NCBI RefSeq assembly: GCF_002214525.1 | Contig: NZ_CP015104.1 | Location: forward strand, 744,001 to 808,000 | Length of the DNA stretch: 64,000 bases | Direction of reading: 5' to 3' | Origin: Thermococcus sp. P6 | GTDB lineage: Archaea > Methanobacteriota_B > Thermococci > Thermococcales > Thermococcaceae | Part shown: in pieces, positions 55,380 through 63,800 of the stretch | Layout of the letters: every line of letters starts with the position of its first letter | Numbering within the stretch: position 1 is the first letter of the stretch | The notes under the pieces: model-generated | The model's database searches: none | Told to the model about the DNA's origin: nothing | The model's input: only the letters and a program-made list of their open reading frames with translations | Translations under genes and position numbers: made by a program

Positions 55380-55787
55380 ATGAGACACTATGAAATCATA
55401 AAAATTGAGGAGGATGGGAGGATAAGCATTCCCCCGGAATGGGCCTATGAAGTGGGACTTGTAAAAGGCGCCTATTTCCTGGTGGAGATCGATACCGATC
55501 TAAACGAAGCCCATCTGGAAAGAATAGCCATGCCCGGAAAACAGCTGGTTGAGATCGAGCTTGTGGTCAAAGATCAGCCGGGAGTTCTGGCCAAAATTAC
55601 GGGATTACTGGGAAGGCAGGGGATAAACATCCTGTTTAGTGAAGCCGAGGAAATGGAGCAAATTGGATTGGGGGCAATAGTTGCCGTCGTTGATGTAAGT
55701 CAGGCAAAGATTACTTTAGACCAGCTTCGTGTGGAACTGCAAACAATAGACGAAGTGATGGAGGTATCTTTAAAGGAGATTAAATAA
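55380..55787 (+). CDS. AbrB-like swapped-hairpin plus ACT domain regulator
   Basis: 135 residues. N-terminal SpoVT/AbrB-like segment (YEIIKIEEDGRISIPPEWAYEVGLVKGAYFLVE) followed by an ACT domain (LVEIELVVKDQPGVLAKITGLLGRQGINILFSEAEE, VDVSQAKITLDQLRVEL). The first part would bind DNA and the second a small ligand, perhaps an amino acid. ATG 55380 is leaderless relative to its TATA box. Convergent with mrpD, overlapping it by 18 bp. The target is unknown; the divergent NhaC or the Mrp genes are possible. Confidence 0.75.
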   Translation: MRHYEIIKIEEDGRISIPPEWAYEVGLVKGAYFLVEIDTDLNEAHLERIAMPGKQLVEIELVVKDQPGVLAKITGLLGRQGINILFSEAEEMEQIGLGAIVAVVDVSQAKITLDQLRVELQTIDEVMEVSLKEIK

Positions 55788-57293
55788 GATGAACAGCAGT
55801 GTTGCACCAAAGATCATCATGTATGCGTTTATTTCTTTGCCAAGTTCAGAACCCTCAAAAACCGCCGGGACCGGATGGAGCTCAAAGATTCCAGCTTTCT
55901 TAAGGGCATAGAACAGCACCATAGCAATGGCAATGCTCAGAAGATCCCTCAACGGCTTTAAATGGGGATAGAGGTATGCCCCAAGGATCAGCGTGATCAG
56001 TCCCAGCACCAGTGAAAGGACTCCTTTCTTCAGTGGAATACGGCCCCCTCTGCCTTTCCGGGAGAGATAATAATTGAGTTTTATGAAGGCGGTGATTGTA
56101 CCGATCGTTCCGAAATACAACAGGTACTTCTCCGTGCCTTTAAGACCCTCGAGCAGCATGCTCTTTCCAAATGCGCCAATGAAGGGACTTATCCCTCCAA
56201 TTGCAAAGCTTAAAAGTATTATTGCAACCATTAACGGTTTGCTATCCCTGTAGGACAGCTTCGATAGATCGCGGGTGTTGTAATGTTCCGCTATTGTCCC
56301 AACACCTAGGAAAAGTCCCCCTTTAAAGAGCGAGTGAGCCATGGCATAATAGGCAGCAGCCAGGGGATTCGACAGGGCTATGCCAAGGAGCACGTAGCCC
56401 ATCTGGGATACTGTAGAATAAGCCAGGAACCTTTCCGAGTTTTTCTGGAGCAGGGCCATAAACACCCCGAAGAAGATTGAAACAAACGCCAGCGTAAGCA
56501 GAGCATCGTGTATAAACGGATCCAGAGGGAAGGTCAACGTCAAAAGTACCATTCCATAGGCGGGCGCCTTAACCACCAGACCGGAAAGCAGGGCACTTAC
56601 CGGTGCATCGGCCTTTGAATGGGCATCCGGAAGCCAGAAATGGAGGGGAAAGATACCGCTCTTTAAAAGGAGTGACGTGAATGCCAGCCCCAGCGCAACG
56701 TTTAGCTCCCTCGAGACGGTCAGGTTCTCCTTCATCAGGGCCAGGTTCAAATATCCCGTCTTCATATAAAGAATACCCATGGCGAGAATGAACATGTATG
56801 AGGCCAGCAGAGAAAAGAGGACGTACTTAAACGCAGCTCTTCTGGCGCCCCTTTCCTTCGAAATCGCAACCAGAGCAAAACCCGAAACAGAGGCTATCTC
56901 CATGTAGATATAGTAGTTAAAAACATCCCTGCTTATAAAGGCGCCAAGAAGACCGGCATGCAGGAGCAGGAGTAGCACATAAGCCTTATTCTCGATTTTT
57001 CCCCGGTAATACCCGCTATAAACGTAGAGTGCCACTGCGGTGAAAAGGATCAGCTCTGCGGCCAGAAAGGGGAGGTTGTAAGAGTCGATCATCACCTCTA
57101 TTCCGGCGGATCTCTCCCAGCCCCCAACTACCTCCCCGTAGGGCAGTTTTGAACGCATGAAGGGAACGAATACCCACGGGGAAAGGGCCCCGGTCAGGAA
57201 AAGGTATCTGGAACGCCTCTCCATTTTAAGGGCGGGCAACAGGGATAAGATGAAAGCAAATAGCAGGGGAAATGCCACGAGCAGAGGGATCAT
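55770..57293 (-). CDS. Mrp/Mbh-type antiporter subunit D (MbhH-like)
   Basis: 507 residues, about 14 helices. It belongs to the proton-pumping antiporter-like family of complex I (NuoL/M/N, MrpD). Visible are IYMEIASVSGFALVAISKE with the conserved glutamate, LLLKSGIFPLHFWLPDAHSKADAPVSALLSGLVVKAPAYG with the key lysine and histidine, and YSTVSQMGYVLLGIAL. It is the last gene of the eight-gene Mrp operon and overlaps mrpC by 4 bp. Confidence 0.9.
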   Translation of the reverse strand: MIPLLVAFPLLFAFILSLLPALKMERRSRYLFLTGALSPWVFVPFMRSKLPYGEVVGGWERSAGIEVMIDSYNLPFLAAELILFTAVALYVYSGYYRGKIENKAYVLLLLLHAGLLGAFISRDVFNYYIYMEIASVSGFALVAISKERGARRAAFKYVLFSLLASYMFILAMGILYMKTGYLNLALMKENLTVSRELNVALGLAFTSLLLKSGIFPLHFWLPDAHSKADAPVSALLSGLVVKAPAYGMVLLTLTFPLDPFIHDALLTLAFVSIFFGVFMALLQKNSERFLAYSTVSQMGYVLLGIALSNPLAAAYYAMAHSLFKGGLFLGVGTIAEHYNTRDLSKLSYRDSKPLMVAIILLSFAIGGISPFIGAFGKSMLLEGLKGTEKYLLYFGTIGTITAFIKLNYYLSRKGRGGRIPLKKGVLSLVLGLITLILGAYLYPHLKPLRDLLSIAIAMVLFYALKKAGIFELHPVPAVFEGSELGKEINAYMMIFGATLLFILFNLL

Positions 57294-57583
57294 TCCTCCT
57301 CACCCCTCATCTTCAGGATTATTGCCAGAGCGAGGGAGGTAATCGCAACATCGACCACGAGGGTGGTGAGCATCAGGGTGGCCGGCAGGGGATCCACGAT
57401 GGTTTCAGAGGGGAGTATCGGGACGTCTCCCCCTTCGATATAGCCCACGCCGATGAAAAAGAGAACTAAACCCACGGAAACCACGTTTACCGAGAGCACT
57501 AATTTAATCAGGTTCCTTTTCGTCATGAGGCCATAGAGGCCAATCAGCATTATTACAATGCCCGCCATTTCCGCACTAATCAC
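57290..57583 (-). CDS. Mrp/Mbh-type antiporter subunit C (MbhG-like)
   Basis: 97 residues, three helices; NuoK-like small subunit. IVMLIGLYGLMTKRNLIKLVLSVNVVSVGLVLFFI matches MrpC/NuoK, followed by the usual DPLPATLMLTTLVVDVAITSLALAI. Overlaps mrpB by 8 bp and mrpD by 4 bp. Confidence 0.92.
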   Translation of the reverse strand: MISAEMAGIVIMLIGLYGLMTKRNLIKLVLSVNVVSVGLVLFFIGVGYIEGGDVPILPSETIVDPLPATLMLTTLVVDVAITSLALAIILKMRGEEE

Positions 57584-57998
57584 GTTCCACCCACCTCAGC
57601 AGGATGTAGAACATGAACGTAAAGGCCGCACCCACCTTCAGGGCCACCCCTACATTAAAAAGAGGGATTATCCCCCCGCTTAGTAGAGTTCCGGTAGCGC
57701 CTCCTTTCAGGAAATTGTAGAAAAAGCCCCCAAAGAAGGTCCCCAGAATCCCCAGAAAAACTAAAAAAGCCCCCGATATTCCCTCTATGAACTGGACTTC
57801 CCAGAATTTAAACGTCTTTCTAACCCGTTTGTATCCATGGGAGGTTATCAACAGAATAATGCTGACCGCTAAAATGACCCCCGCCTGAAATCCTCCACCC
57901 GGACTCAGGTGGCCGTATACCATCAGGTAGACGGAATAGGTAACCAGAAATGGACTCACGAGCTTCGTGGTTGTTCTCACTATGGGGGTCATTTTCAT
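57576..57998 (-). CDS. Mrp/Mbh-type antiporter subunit B (MbhF-like)
   Basis: 140 residues, four helices; MnhB/MrpB family. It has VTYSVYLMVYGHLSPGGGFQAGVILAVSIILLI, the conserved GHxSPGGGFQ loop of the family, and FNVGVALKVGAAFTFMF near the end. Overlaps the next gene upstream by 4 bp. Confidence 0.92.
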   Translation of the reverse strand: MKMTPIVRTTTKLVSPFLVTYSVYLMVYGHLSPGGGFQAGVILAVSIILLITSHGYKRVRKTFKFWEVQFIEGISGAFLVFLGILGTFFGGFFYNFLKGGATGTLLSGGIIPLFNVGVALKVGAAFTFMFYILLRWVERD

Positions 57999-58240
57999 TT
58001 CTTCTTCCCCCCGAGCAGGAGGTAAAACCCCGCAATTGCCGTGAACAGAAGGGTGGCTTCTCCCAGACTATCGTAGGCCCTCCAGTCTGCCAGAATTGCC
58101 GTGACCAGATTCGGGACCCCCACTTCCTCCCAGTGGGTGATGTAGTAAGTGTAACTCCCCCCATCTGCCCGCGAATAATCGAGGGACGCGAAGACGCCCA
58201 GTAAACCGAGCACTATGAAAAGGGCGAGTGCTCTTTTCAT
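57995..58240 (-). CDS. Small Mrp/Mbh subunit (MbhE-like, MrpA C-terminal segment)
   Basis: 81 residues, two helices (ALALFIVLGLLGVFASL; TLLFTAIAGFYLLLGG) joined by an outside loop ending in LVTAILADWRAYDSLGEATL. The DxRxYDTLGE-type motif is characteristic of the last part of MrpA, which is split into separate small genes in Thermococcales. Overlaps both neighbours by 4 bp. Confidence 0.82.
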   Translation of the reverse strand: MKRALALFIVLGLLGVFASLDYSRADGGSYTYYITHWEEVGVPNLVTAILADWRAYDSLGEATLLFTAIAGFYLLLGGKKK

Positions 58241-58467
58241 TTCTCCACCTCCCTGATGGTGAAGAGAAACAGCCCTATTACGAGGGCCCCCACAACTATT
58301 GCAGACAGGGCAACGTCAGGAGCTTTCAGGAGCACGAGTGCCAGAACAAAAGCCAGACTCAAGAAAGCATATTTGACTACCGCATTAACAAGGTTCTCTT
58401 CCTCGACGACCGCGATGGAAAGGATTATCATCACTATAAGGAGAAGTTCAAGGATTGTCCCAGGCAT
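58237..58467 (-). CDS. DUF4040-type Mrp/Mbh subunit (MbhD-like)
   Basis: 76 residues with three hydrophobic stretches: ILELLLIVMIILSIAVV, YAFLSLAFVLALVLLKAPDVALSAIVVGALVIGLFLF. This corresponds to the DUF4040 domain of MrpA (ADKAP..DVALTEA-like region; here LKAPDVALSAIVVG). Its start lies 20 bp inside mrpG. Confidence 0.85.
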   Translation of the reverse strand: MPGTILELLLIVMIILSIAVVEEENLVNAVVKYAFLSLAFVLALVLLKAPDVALSAIVVGALVIGLFLFTIREVEK

Positions 58468-58762
58468 ACATGTCCACCACGACTTTCGGTTTTATCCCGT
58501 ATTTGTAGGCCCCCCTTGCGATCGCGTGGGAGACCATGGGGTTTATCAAGGCTATTAAAAATGCCAGTATAAGGAATTTAAGCCTGATTAAGGGCGATGC
58601 GGGGGAGGCAATTGCCAGGGCTATTAAAATACTCATTGCTCCCCCGGTATCACACTTGGTGGCGGCATGAAGCCTCGTGTAAACGTCCGGAAAGCGGAGT
58701 ATCCCCAGCGTGCCGAAAATCATTATTGACTCCCCCAGAAGGAGGAAAAGGTACTCTATCAC
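58448..58762 (-). CDS. Mrp/Mbh-type antiporter subunit G (MbhC-like)
   Basis: 104 residues, three helices; MnhG/PhaG family. LFLLLGESIMIFGTLGILRFPDVYTRLHAATKCDTGGAM contains the invariant RFPDxYTRLHAATK motif. A hydrophilic tail (PKVVVDMYAWDNP) follows. Overlaps mrpF by 4 bp. Confidence 0.93.
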   Translation of the reverse strand: MIEYLFLLLGESIMIFGTLGILRFPDVYTRLHAATKCDTGGAMSILIALAIASPASPLIRLKFLILAFLIALINPMVSHAIARGAYKYGIKPKVVVDMYAWDNP

Positions 58763-59034
58763 TTCGCTCCCTCCATGTACTTTGCCAGAATCAACCCCCC
58801 TACCGCGTTTACCATCAACAGCACTATTGCAAGGTCCAAAAAGAAGTAATGGTTCGTTATAAAACCGAGGATGGCCAGAACCACCACCACCTTCGTGGTC
58901 ACCGTGTTAATTCCCACAATCCTGTCGGCCAGCGTTGGGCCGAAGAGGACTCTATAGGACAGTATCATGGAAGTTATCAGGAGTATCAAGGCCCCGTAAC
59001 CAAAAGGGCTCACCAGAAGATCTTCTTCAACCAT
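58759..59034 (-). CDS. Mrp/Mbh-type antiporter subunit F (MbhB-like)
   Basis: 91 residues, three helices; MnhF/PhaF family. YRVLFGPTLADRIVGINTVTTKVVVVLAILGF is the conserved RxxxGPTxxDRIVAxN segment. Starts 25 bp inside mrpE. Confidence 0.92.
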   Translation of the reverse strand: MVEEDLLVSPFGYGALILLITSMILSYRVLFGPTLADRIVGINTVTTKVVVVLAILGFITNHYFFLDLAIVLLMVNAVGGLILAKYMEGAK

Positions 59035-59615
59035 CCTTCAATATCCCCCTTAATTTTCTCCCCGGCCTTTTCTCTGTTGAGGGTTTCAACATCTATCCAG
59101 TGAACGTACAGGTATGTTTCTCCAAGCTTTTTGTCCACATCTAAAGTAAGCGTACCCGGGGTTAGGGTTATGGAATTGGCCAGAATCGTTATGCCCGTGT
59201 CCGAGTGTAAATCTGTCTTTATTTTCACAATACCCGGGTTTATGTCCATAAGGATTGCATGCTTTGCCACCTTAAAGTTGCTCTCAATCAGCCTGAAAGC
59301 CATGATGAAAACGTATTGCGGAATAACAAAAAGGGCAATGTACAGTATTTTTTCCACTATGTGGCCGCTCCTTCTTATATCGTCGGTGAGCATTCCGTAC
59401 ATAAAAAGGGAGATTGTAAACGTGGCCACTCCGCCAACGATCAGGTTTTCTAACACCGTATTCGCACTTATAATGATCCAAAATGAAAAAAGCGCGATCC
59501 AGGTTAAAACTATCTGCTCCCATTTTGGAAGTTTTTGTGCTTCATAACTCTCAAACAACAGCCTCTGCTTTATTTCATCAAGCCGCTCTCTGAGATAAAA
59601 AGGCGCTCTACTCAT
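59010..59615 (-). CDS. Mrp/Mbh-type antiporter subunit E (MbhA-like)
   Basis: 201 residues; MnhE/PhaE family. An N-terminal charged extension of about 35 residues precedes two or three helices and the family core (VFIMAFRLIESNFKVAKHAI, ANSITLTPGTLTLDV, LYVHWIDVETLN). The start ATG 59615 lies about 25 bp after a TATA-like CTTATAAG, so it is leaderless. It heads the operon E-F-G-(A' A'')-B-C-D, identical in order to mbhA-H. Confidence 0.9.
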   Translation of the reverse strand: MSRAPFYLRERLDEIKQRLLFESYEAQKLPKWEQIVLTWIALFSFWIIISANTVLENLIVGGVATFTISLFMYGMLTDDIRRSGHIVEKILYIALFVIPQYVFIMAFRLIESNFKVAKHAILMDINPGIVKIKTDLHSDTGITILANSITLTPGTLTLDVDKKLGETYLYVHWIDVETLNREKAGEKIKGDIEGWLKKIFW

Positions 59616-59635
59616 GTAGTATGATAGTTTTTGGA

Positions 59636-59646
59636 ACTTATAAGAA
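59636..59646 (-). promoter_or_regulatory. Promoter of the Mrp operon
   Basis: On the minus strand TTCTTATAAGTT is centred about 25 bp before ATG 59615. The 156-bp gap to the uracil-DNA glycosylase gene is AT-rich and holds no other feature I can support. Confidence 0.6.
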
Positions 59647-59771
59647 TTTTGATAATTCTACAAAACTTTTTATACTCCAAAAATACAGTTTCCGAAATTT
59701 TTGAGGGTGAACTGCCGTCTTTTAAAATTCTCTGAAGCACCGCAGGGACACCCATGGCTTCAAAATTAAAA

Positions 59772-60359
59772 TTAAAGTAAACCCTTCAGGAGGGTTCCAA
59801 GCTTTTTAAAGTCCCTCTCAAGTTCTTCCCTGAGCTGGGATCTGTAAAGGGCCACCGCCGGATGGTACATCGGCATTATGATGATCTTACCGAAGAGGGT
59901 TCCTGCCTCGAAGGTTTCCCCGTGGATCCTGCTTATCGGCTCCACGTCGAAGCCGAACTTCTCGAGGATGTAGCGCATCGAATGCCTCCCGAGGGGCACT
60001 ATAACCTTGGGCCTGATCAGGTCTATCTGCCTGTCGAGATAGGGCGAGCACGCTCTGATCTCCTCCTCCGTGGGGTCCCTGTTGTTCGGAGGGCGGCACT
60101 TCACAACGTTGGTGATGTAAACGTCATCCCGGCTGAGGCCTATACCGGCGAGGAGTTCGTCCAGAACCTTTCCCGCCCTCCCAACGAAGGGAAGGCCCTT
60201 CTGATCCTCCCAGTAGCCCGGTGCTTCCCCCACGAACATAACGCGAGCGTAATAACTCCCGGCACCCGGGACGGCGTTCGTCCTTAGCTCACCGAGGGGG
60301 CATTTCCGACATTCCCTTATCCGCTCCTCAAGCTCCCTCATTGCCCTTTCCCTGTTCAT
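59772..60359 (-). CDS. Uracil-DNA glycosylase, family 4
   Basis: 195 residues. Removes uracil from DNA, important at high temperature. The four cluster cysteines are C17, C20, C88 and C104. The active-site motif GEAPGYWED begins at G44, NVVKCRPP follows, and MYHPAVALY supplies the catalytic histidine region. ATG 60359 follows GAGGTG. It is 9 bp downstream of the small helical protein, probably in one transcript. Confidence 0.95.
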   Translation of the reverse strand: MNRERAMRELEERIRECRKCPLGELRTNAVPGAGSYYARVMFVGEAPGYWEDQKGLPFVGRAGKVLDELLAGIGLSRDDVYITNVVKCRPPNNRDPTEEEIRACSPYLDRQIDLIRPKVIVPLGRHSMRYILEKFGFDVEPISRIHGETFEAGTLFGKIIIMPMYHPAVALYRSQLREELERDFKKLGTLLKGLL

Positions 60360-60368
60360 GGGGACACC

Positions 60369-60728
60369 TCATTTGGCCGATTCAAGGGTCTTCTGGCTGA
60401 GGTAGGCCTTCAGGAACTCGATCCATGCGGTGTAGTAGCCCTTCTCGTACTCATCCCGGAACTCGTGCCCTACAATGTTCTCAAAGTGCTCGAGGAGTCT
60501 CTCCGCCTTTTCCCGATCGTGTTCCTCCAGCAGCTGAACTATCAGGGCATCGCCGACGTTCTCCTTAATGGCGCTCATAAACCCGTTCACGGCCTTGGAG
60601 TAGCCCGCACCCCATTCGTCAGAGCCGGCCATTTTTTGAAGCTTCTCGAGGTGGTTCTTCGCCCCTCTGAAGTCCCTCCTCAGCAAAGCGCGGAGGAACA
60701 TCTCCATCCTCATTTCCCTGGCTCGCAT
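60369..60728 (-). CDS. Small helical protein of unknown function
   Basis: 119 residues, charged and all-helical: MFLRALLRRDFRGAKNHLEKLQKMA, YSKAVNGFMSAIKENVGDAL, LLEEHDREKAERLLEHFENIVG, GYYTAWIEFLKAYLSQ. It begins at ATG 60728 after CCGGTGG; the frame upstream of this runs through the promoter. It resembles small conserved Thermococcales proteins of unknown function and may be co-transcribed with the glycosylase. Confidence 0.65.
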   Translation of the reverse strand: MRAREMRMEMFLRALLRRDFRGAKNHLEKLQKMAGSDEWGAGYSKAVNGFMSAIKENVGDALIVQLLEEHDREKAERLLEHFENIVGHEFRDEYEKGYYTAWIEFLKAYLSQKTLESAK

Positions 60729-60894
60729 CTCACCACCGGACCAATTTTGAGGGTACGCTTTTAACCTTACCGTCCACCCGGTGTTGCCCAAAACTGATCA
60801 TATATATGCAGGAAAATCTTCATATTTACGCAAAAGCTTTTATATGTCCCGGGGAAACGAACCCCAGTGGAAGACAAAGTAAGGAGGGTTTGAT

Positions 60895-63800
60895 GTGGAA
60901 GGCAGTGCTGGTGAAGTTCCAAGCGGTGAAAAGGAGTTTGAGCATCTCACAAAAAGGATCAGGGAGGTAATCGAGTTCCCTGAGATAAGCGAGGATGAGT
61001 TCAACGAGATGATGAAACGGGCCAGCAGGGCCTACGGTGGGCCCTTACCCCACAGGACTTACTCCCTCTGTCCAGAGACAAGACGGGTGGTGCCGGCCCT
61101 CGTATGGGAGAAGGACGGCAGGGTGTGGATAACGAAGCGCTGTCCGGAGGGCATGATAACCGGTCTCTACTACGAGGACGTTGAGCAGTACTACTGGTTC
61201 CAGAAGTGGAAGTTCGATTTCAAGATCACGAGTTCCAACGTCGAGAACACCGGTGCCAACTGTCCCCTCGATTGTGGATTATGCTCAAGGCACCGCTCCC
61301 ACACGAGCCTTTTGAACATAGTTCTGACGAACAGGTGCAACTTAAGCTGCTGGTATTGCTTCCCCAAGGACGAAGAGGCGGTTTTCAAAGTTAAGGACAG
61401 AGTGAGCATCCTGAAGTTCGAAGACCTTGCCAGAAGGTTTTCCTTTGAGAACAAAGTTGAAATCGACGGGTTCAAGGGGGAATACTCAACACCCGATGAC
61501 ATCTACGTCCTTACCTTCGAGGATGGACTGAGTAAGTGGACGAGACTAACCAAGTTCCTCAGAAGGAAACACGAGGGCAAGATCCTCAGGATAAGAACGA
61601 AGACGGGGAGAACGCTAAGGGTTACGCCCGAGCACAAGGTGTTCGTCCACGTGGACGGGAAGCTCGTAAAGAAGAGGGCCGACGAACTCGAACCGGGTGA
61701 CGAGTTGATTTCAACGTGGCGGATTCCGGAAAAAGATGGTACCTATACGATAGACCTGATCGAAGCATTTAAAGCCCTGCCTGAGGAAGAGAAGGAGAAG
61801 ACCTACGTTAGGGGCATAAAGGAAATCGACCTTTCCCCACTGAAGGAAGAATACGGGGATAGGATATACTCGTGGAAAGGTCAGGACTCAATGCCCCTAA
61901 GCGCTTTCTACAGGCTGAAGGTTTCCGGCGATTTCAGACTTGGAAGAGACGCCACCGACCACGAATTGCCCTCAAAACTTGAGATCACGCCCTCCTTTGC
62001 CAGACTCATCGGCTACTTCGTCTCGGACGGACACTACACCGACAAGGACGTTCGCATAACGGTTGGCCATGATGATGTTGAAAGGGACATTCTCTCGATC
62101 CTTGAGGAGCTCGGGGTTCCCCACAGTATTCTTCAAGCCGAAGGAAAGGCAAAGCAGATCGTGATTGGGAGCAGGTTGATGCGTCTCGTCTTTAAGTACG
62201 CCCTCGGGATTCCGGAGAAAGCCGAGAACAAGAGGCTTCCGAGAGACTTCCTCAGCTATCCGCAGGAAGTCAGGAGGGCGTTGCTTTCTGGCCTGCTCAA
62301 CGGCGATGGCTACGTCGTCAGGGGGGAGAGACATTTAAACGTTGGCTATGCCAGCGTCTCCCGCGGCCTCATAAGAGACATCCTCTATCTACTGGCATCC
62401 TTTGGGATATTCGCAAGGGTATACACCGTTGAAAAGGAAAAGGTCAAAGGGGCAAATCACGACCTCTACAGGGTATACGTGGCTGGGAAGGACCTCGAGA
62501 GGCTGGTTGAAATAGTCGAGCTCAGGGAAGGGCACAGGAAAAGACTTGGCGATGTCGGGGAGAGGAAACCCGCGAGGATAACGAAGGTCAGCGACTTCTA
62601 CCTCGATCCCGTGGAAGGTATTGAAGAGGAGGAGTACTCGGGATACGTTTACGACGTTGAGGTTGAGAACCCCGGGCACTCGTTCGTAGCCTCCGACGGT
62701 CTCCTGGTGAGCAACTGCTTTTTCTACGCCAAAGAGGGACAGCCGATATACGAGCCCACGTTAGAGCAGATAAGGATGATGCTCCGCAACGCAAAGAAGG
62801 AGGAGCCCATAGGGGCCAACGCAGTCCAGTTCACCGGGGGAGAACCAACGCTGAGGGACGATTTAATTGAGATAATAAAGATCGCCAGGGAAGAGGGTTA
62901 CGACCACGTGCAGCTCAACACCGATGGCATAAAGCTCGCCTTCGAGCCGGAACTGGTGAAGAAGATAAGGGAGGCTGGAGTCAACACGCTCTACATGAGC
63001 TACGACGGAATGACGCCCCAGACCAACTGGAAGAACCACTGGGAGGTCCCCCTGATCTTTGAGAACGTTAGAAAAGCTGGAGGGCCGGGCATAGTCCTCG
63101 TTCCAACGACCATAAGGAACGTGAACGACCACGAGCTCGGGGCAATAATAAACTTTGCCCTCAACAATCTGGACATCGTAAGGGGCGTTAACTTCCAGCC
63201 GATTTCCCTCGTTGGAAGGGTTCCGAAAAAGGAACGCCAGAGGTTCAGGATAACCATCCCCGGGGCAATAAAGAGGATAGAGGAGCAGACCCATGGAGCC
63301 ATAGCAAAGGGAGACTGGTATCCAATTCCCATAGCCGGACACATAGCGAGGTTCTTCGAGGCCTTCTCGGGAAGCAGATACTACATGACCTCCCACTTTG
63401 CGTGTGGTGCGGCAACCTACGTATTCCTTGACAGGGAGAAAAAGAGGGTCGTGCCGATAAGCAGGTTCCTTGACGTTGATGGCTTCGTCGAGTATCTGGA
63501 GAGCAAGGCCGAAGAGATAGAGGGCTGGAAGAAGATGGGCAAACTCCGCAAGCTCAAGCTCGGTGCCGAGATATTCATGAAGTTCAGGAGCTTCTACGAC
63601 GAGAAGTACGCCCCCAAGGGACTTGGAGTCCTCGACCTCATAAAGAACGCCTTCATCCACGGCAACTACGATGCCCTCGGAAAGTTCCACACGAACGCCC
63701 TCTTCCTCGGGATGATGCACTTCATGGACGAGTACAACTACGACGTCGAGAGGGTTGAACGCTGCGTTATCCACTACGCCATGCCTGACGGAAGGATCGT

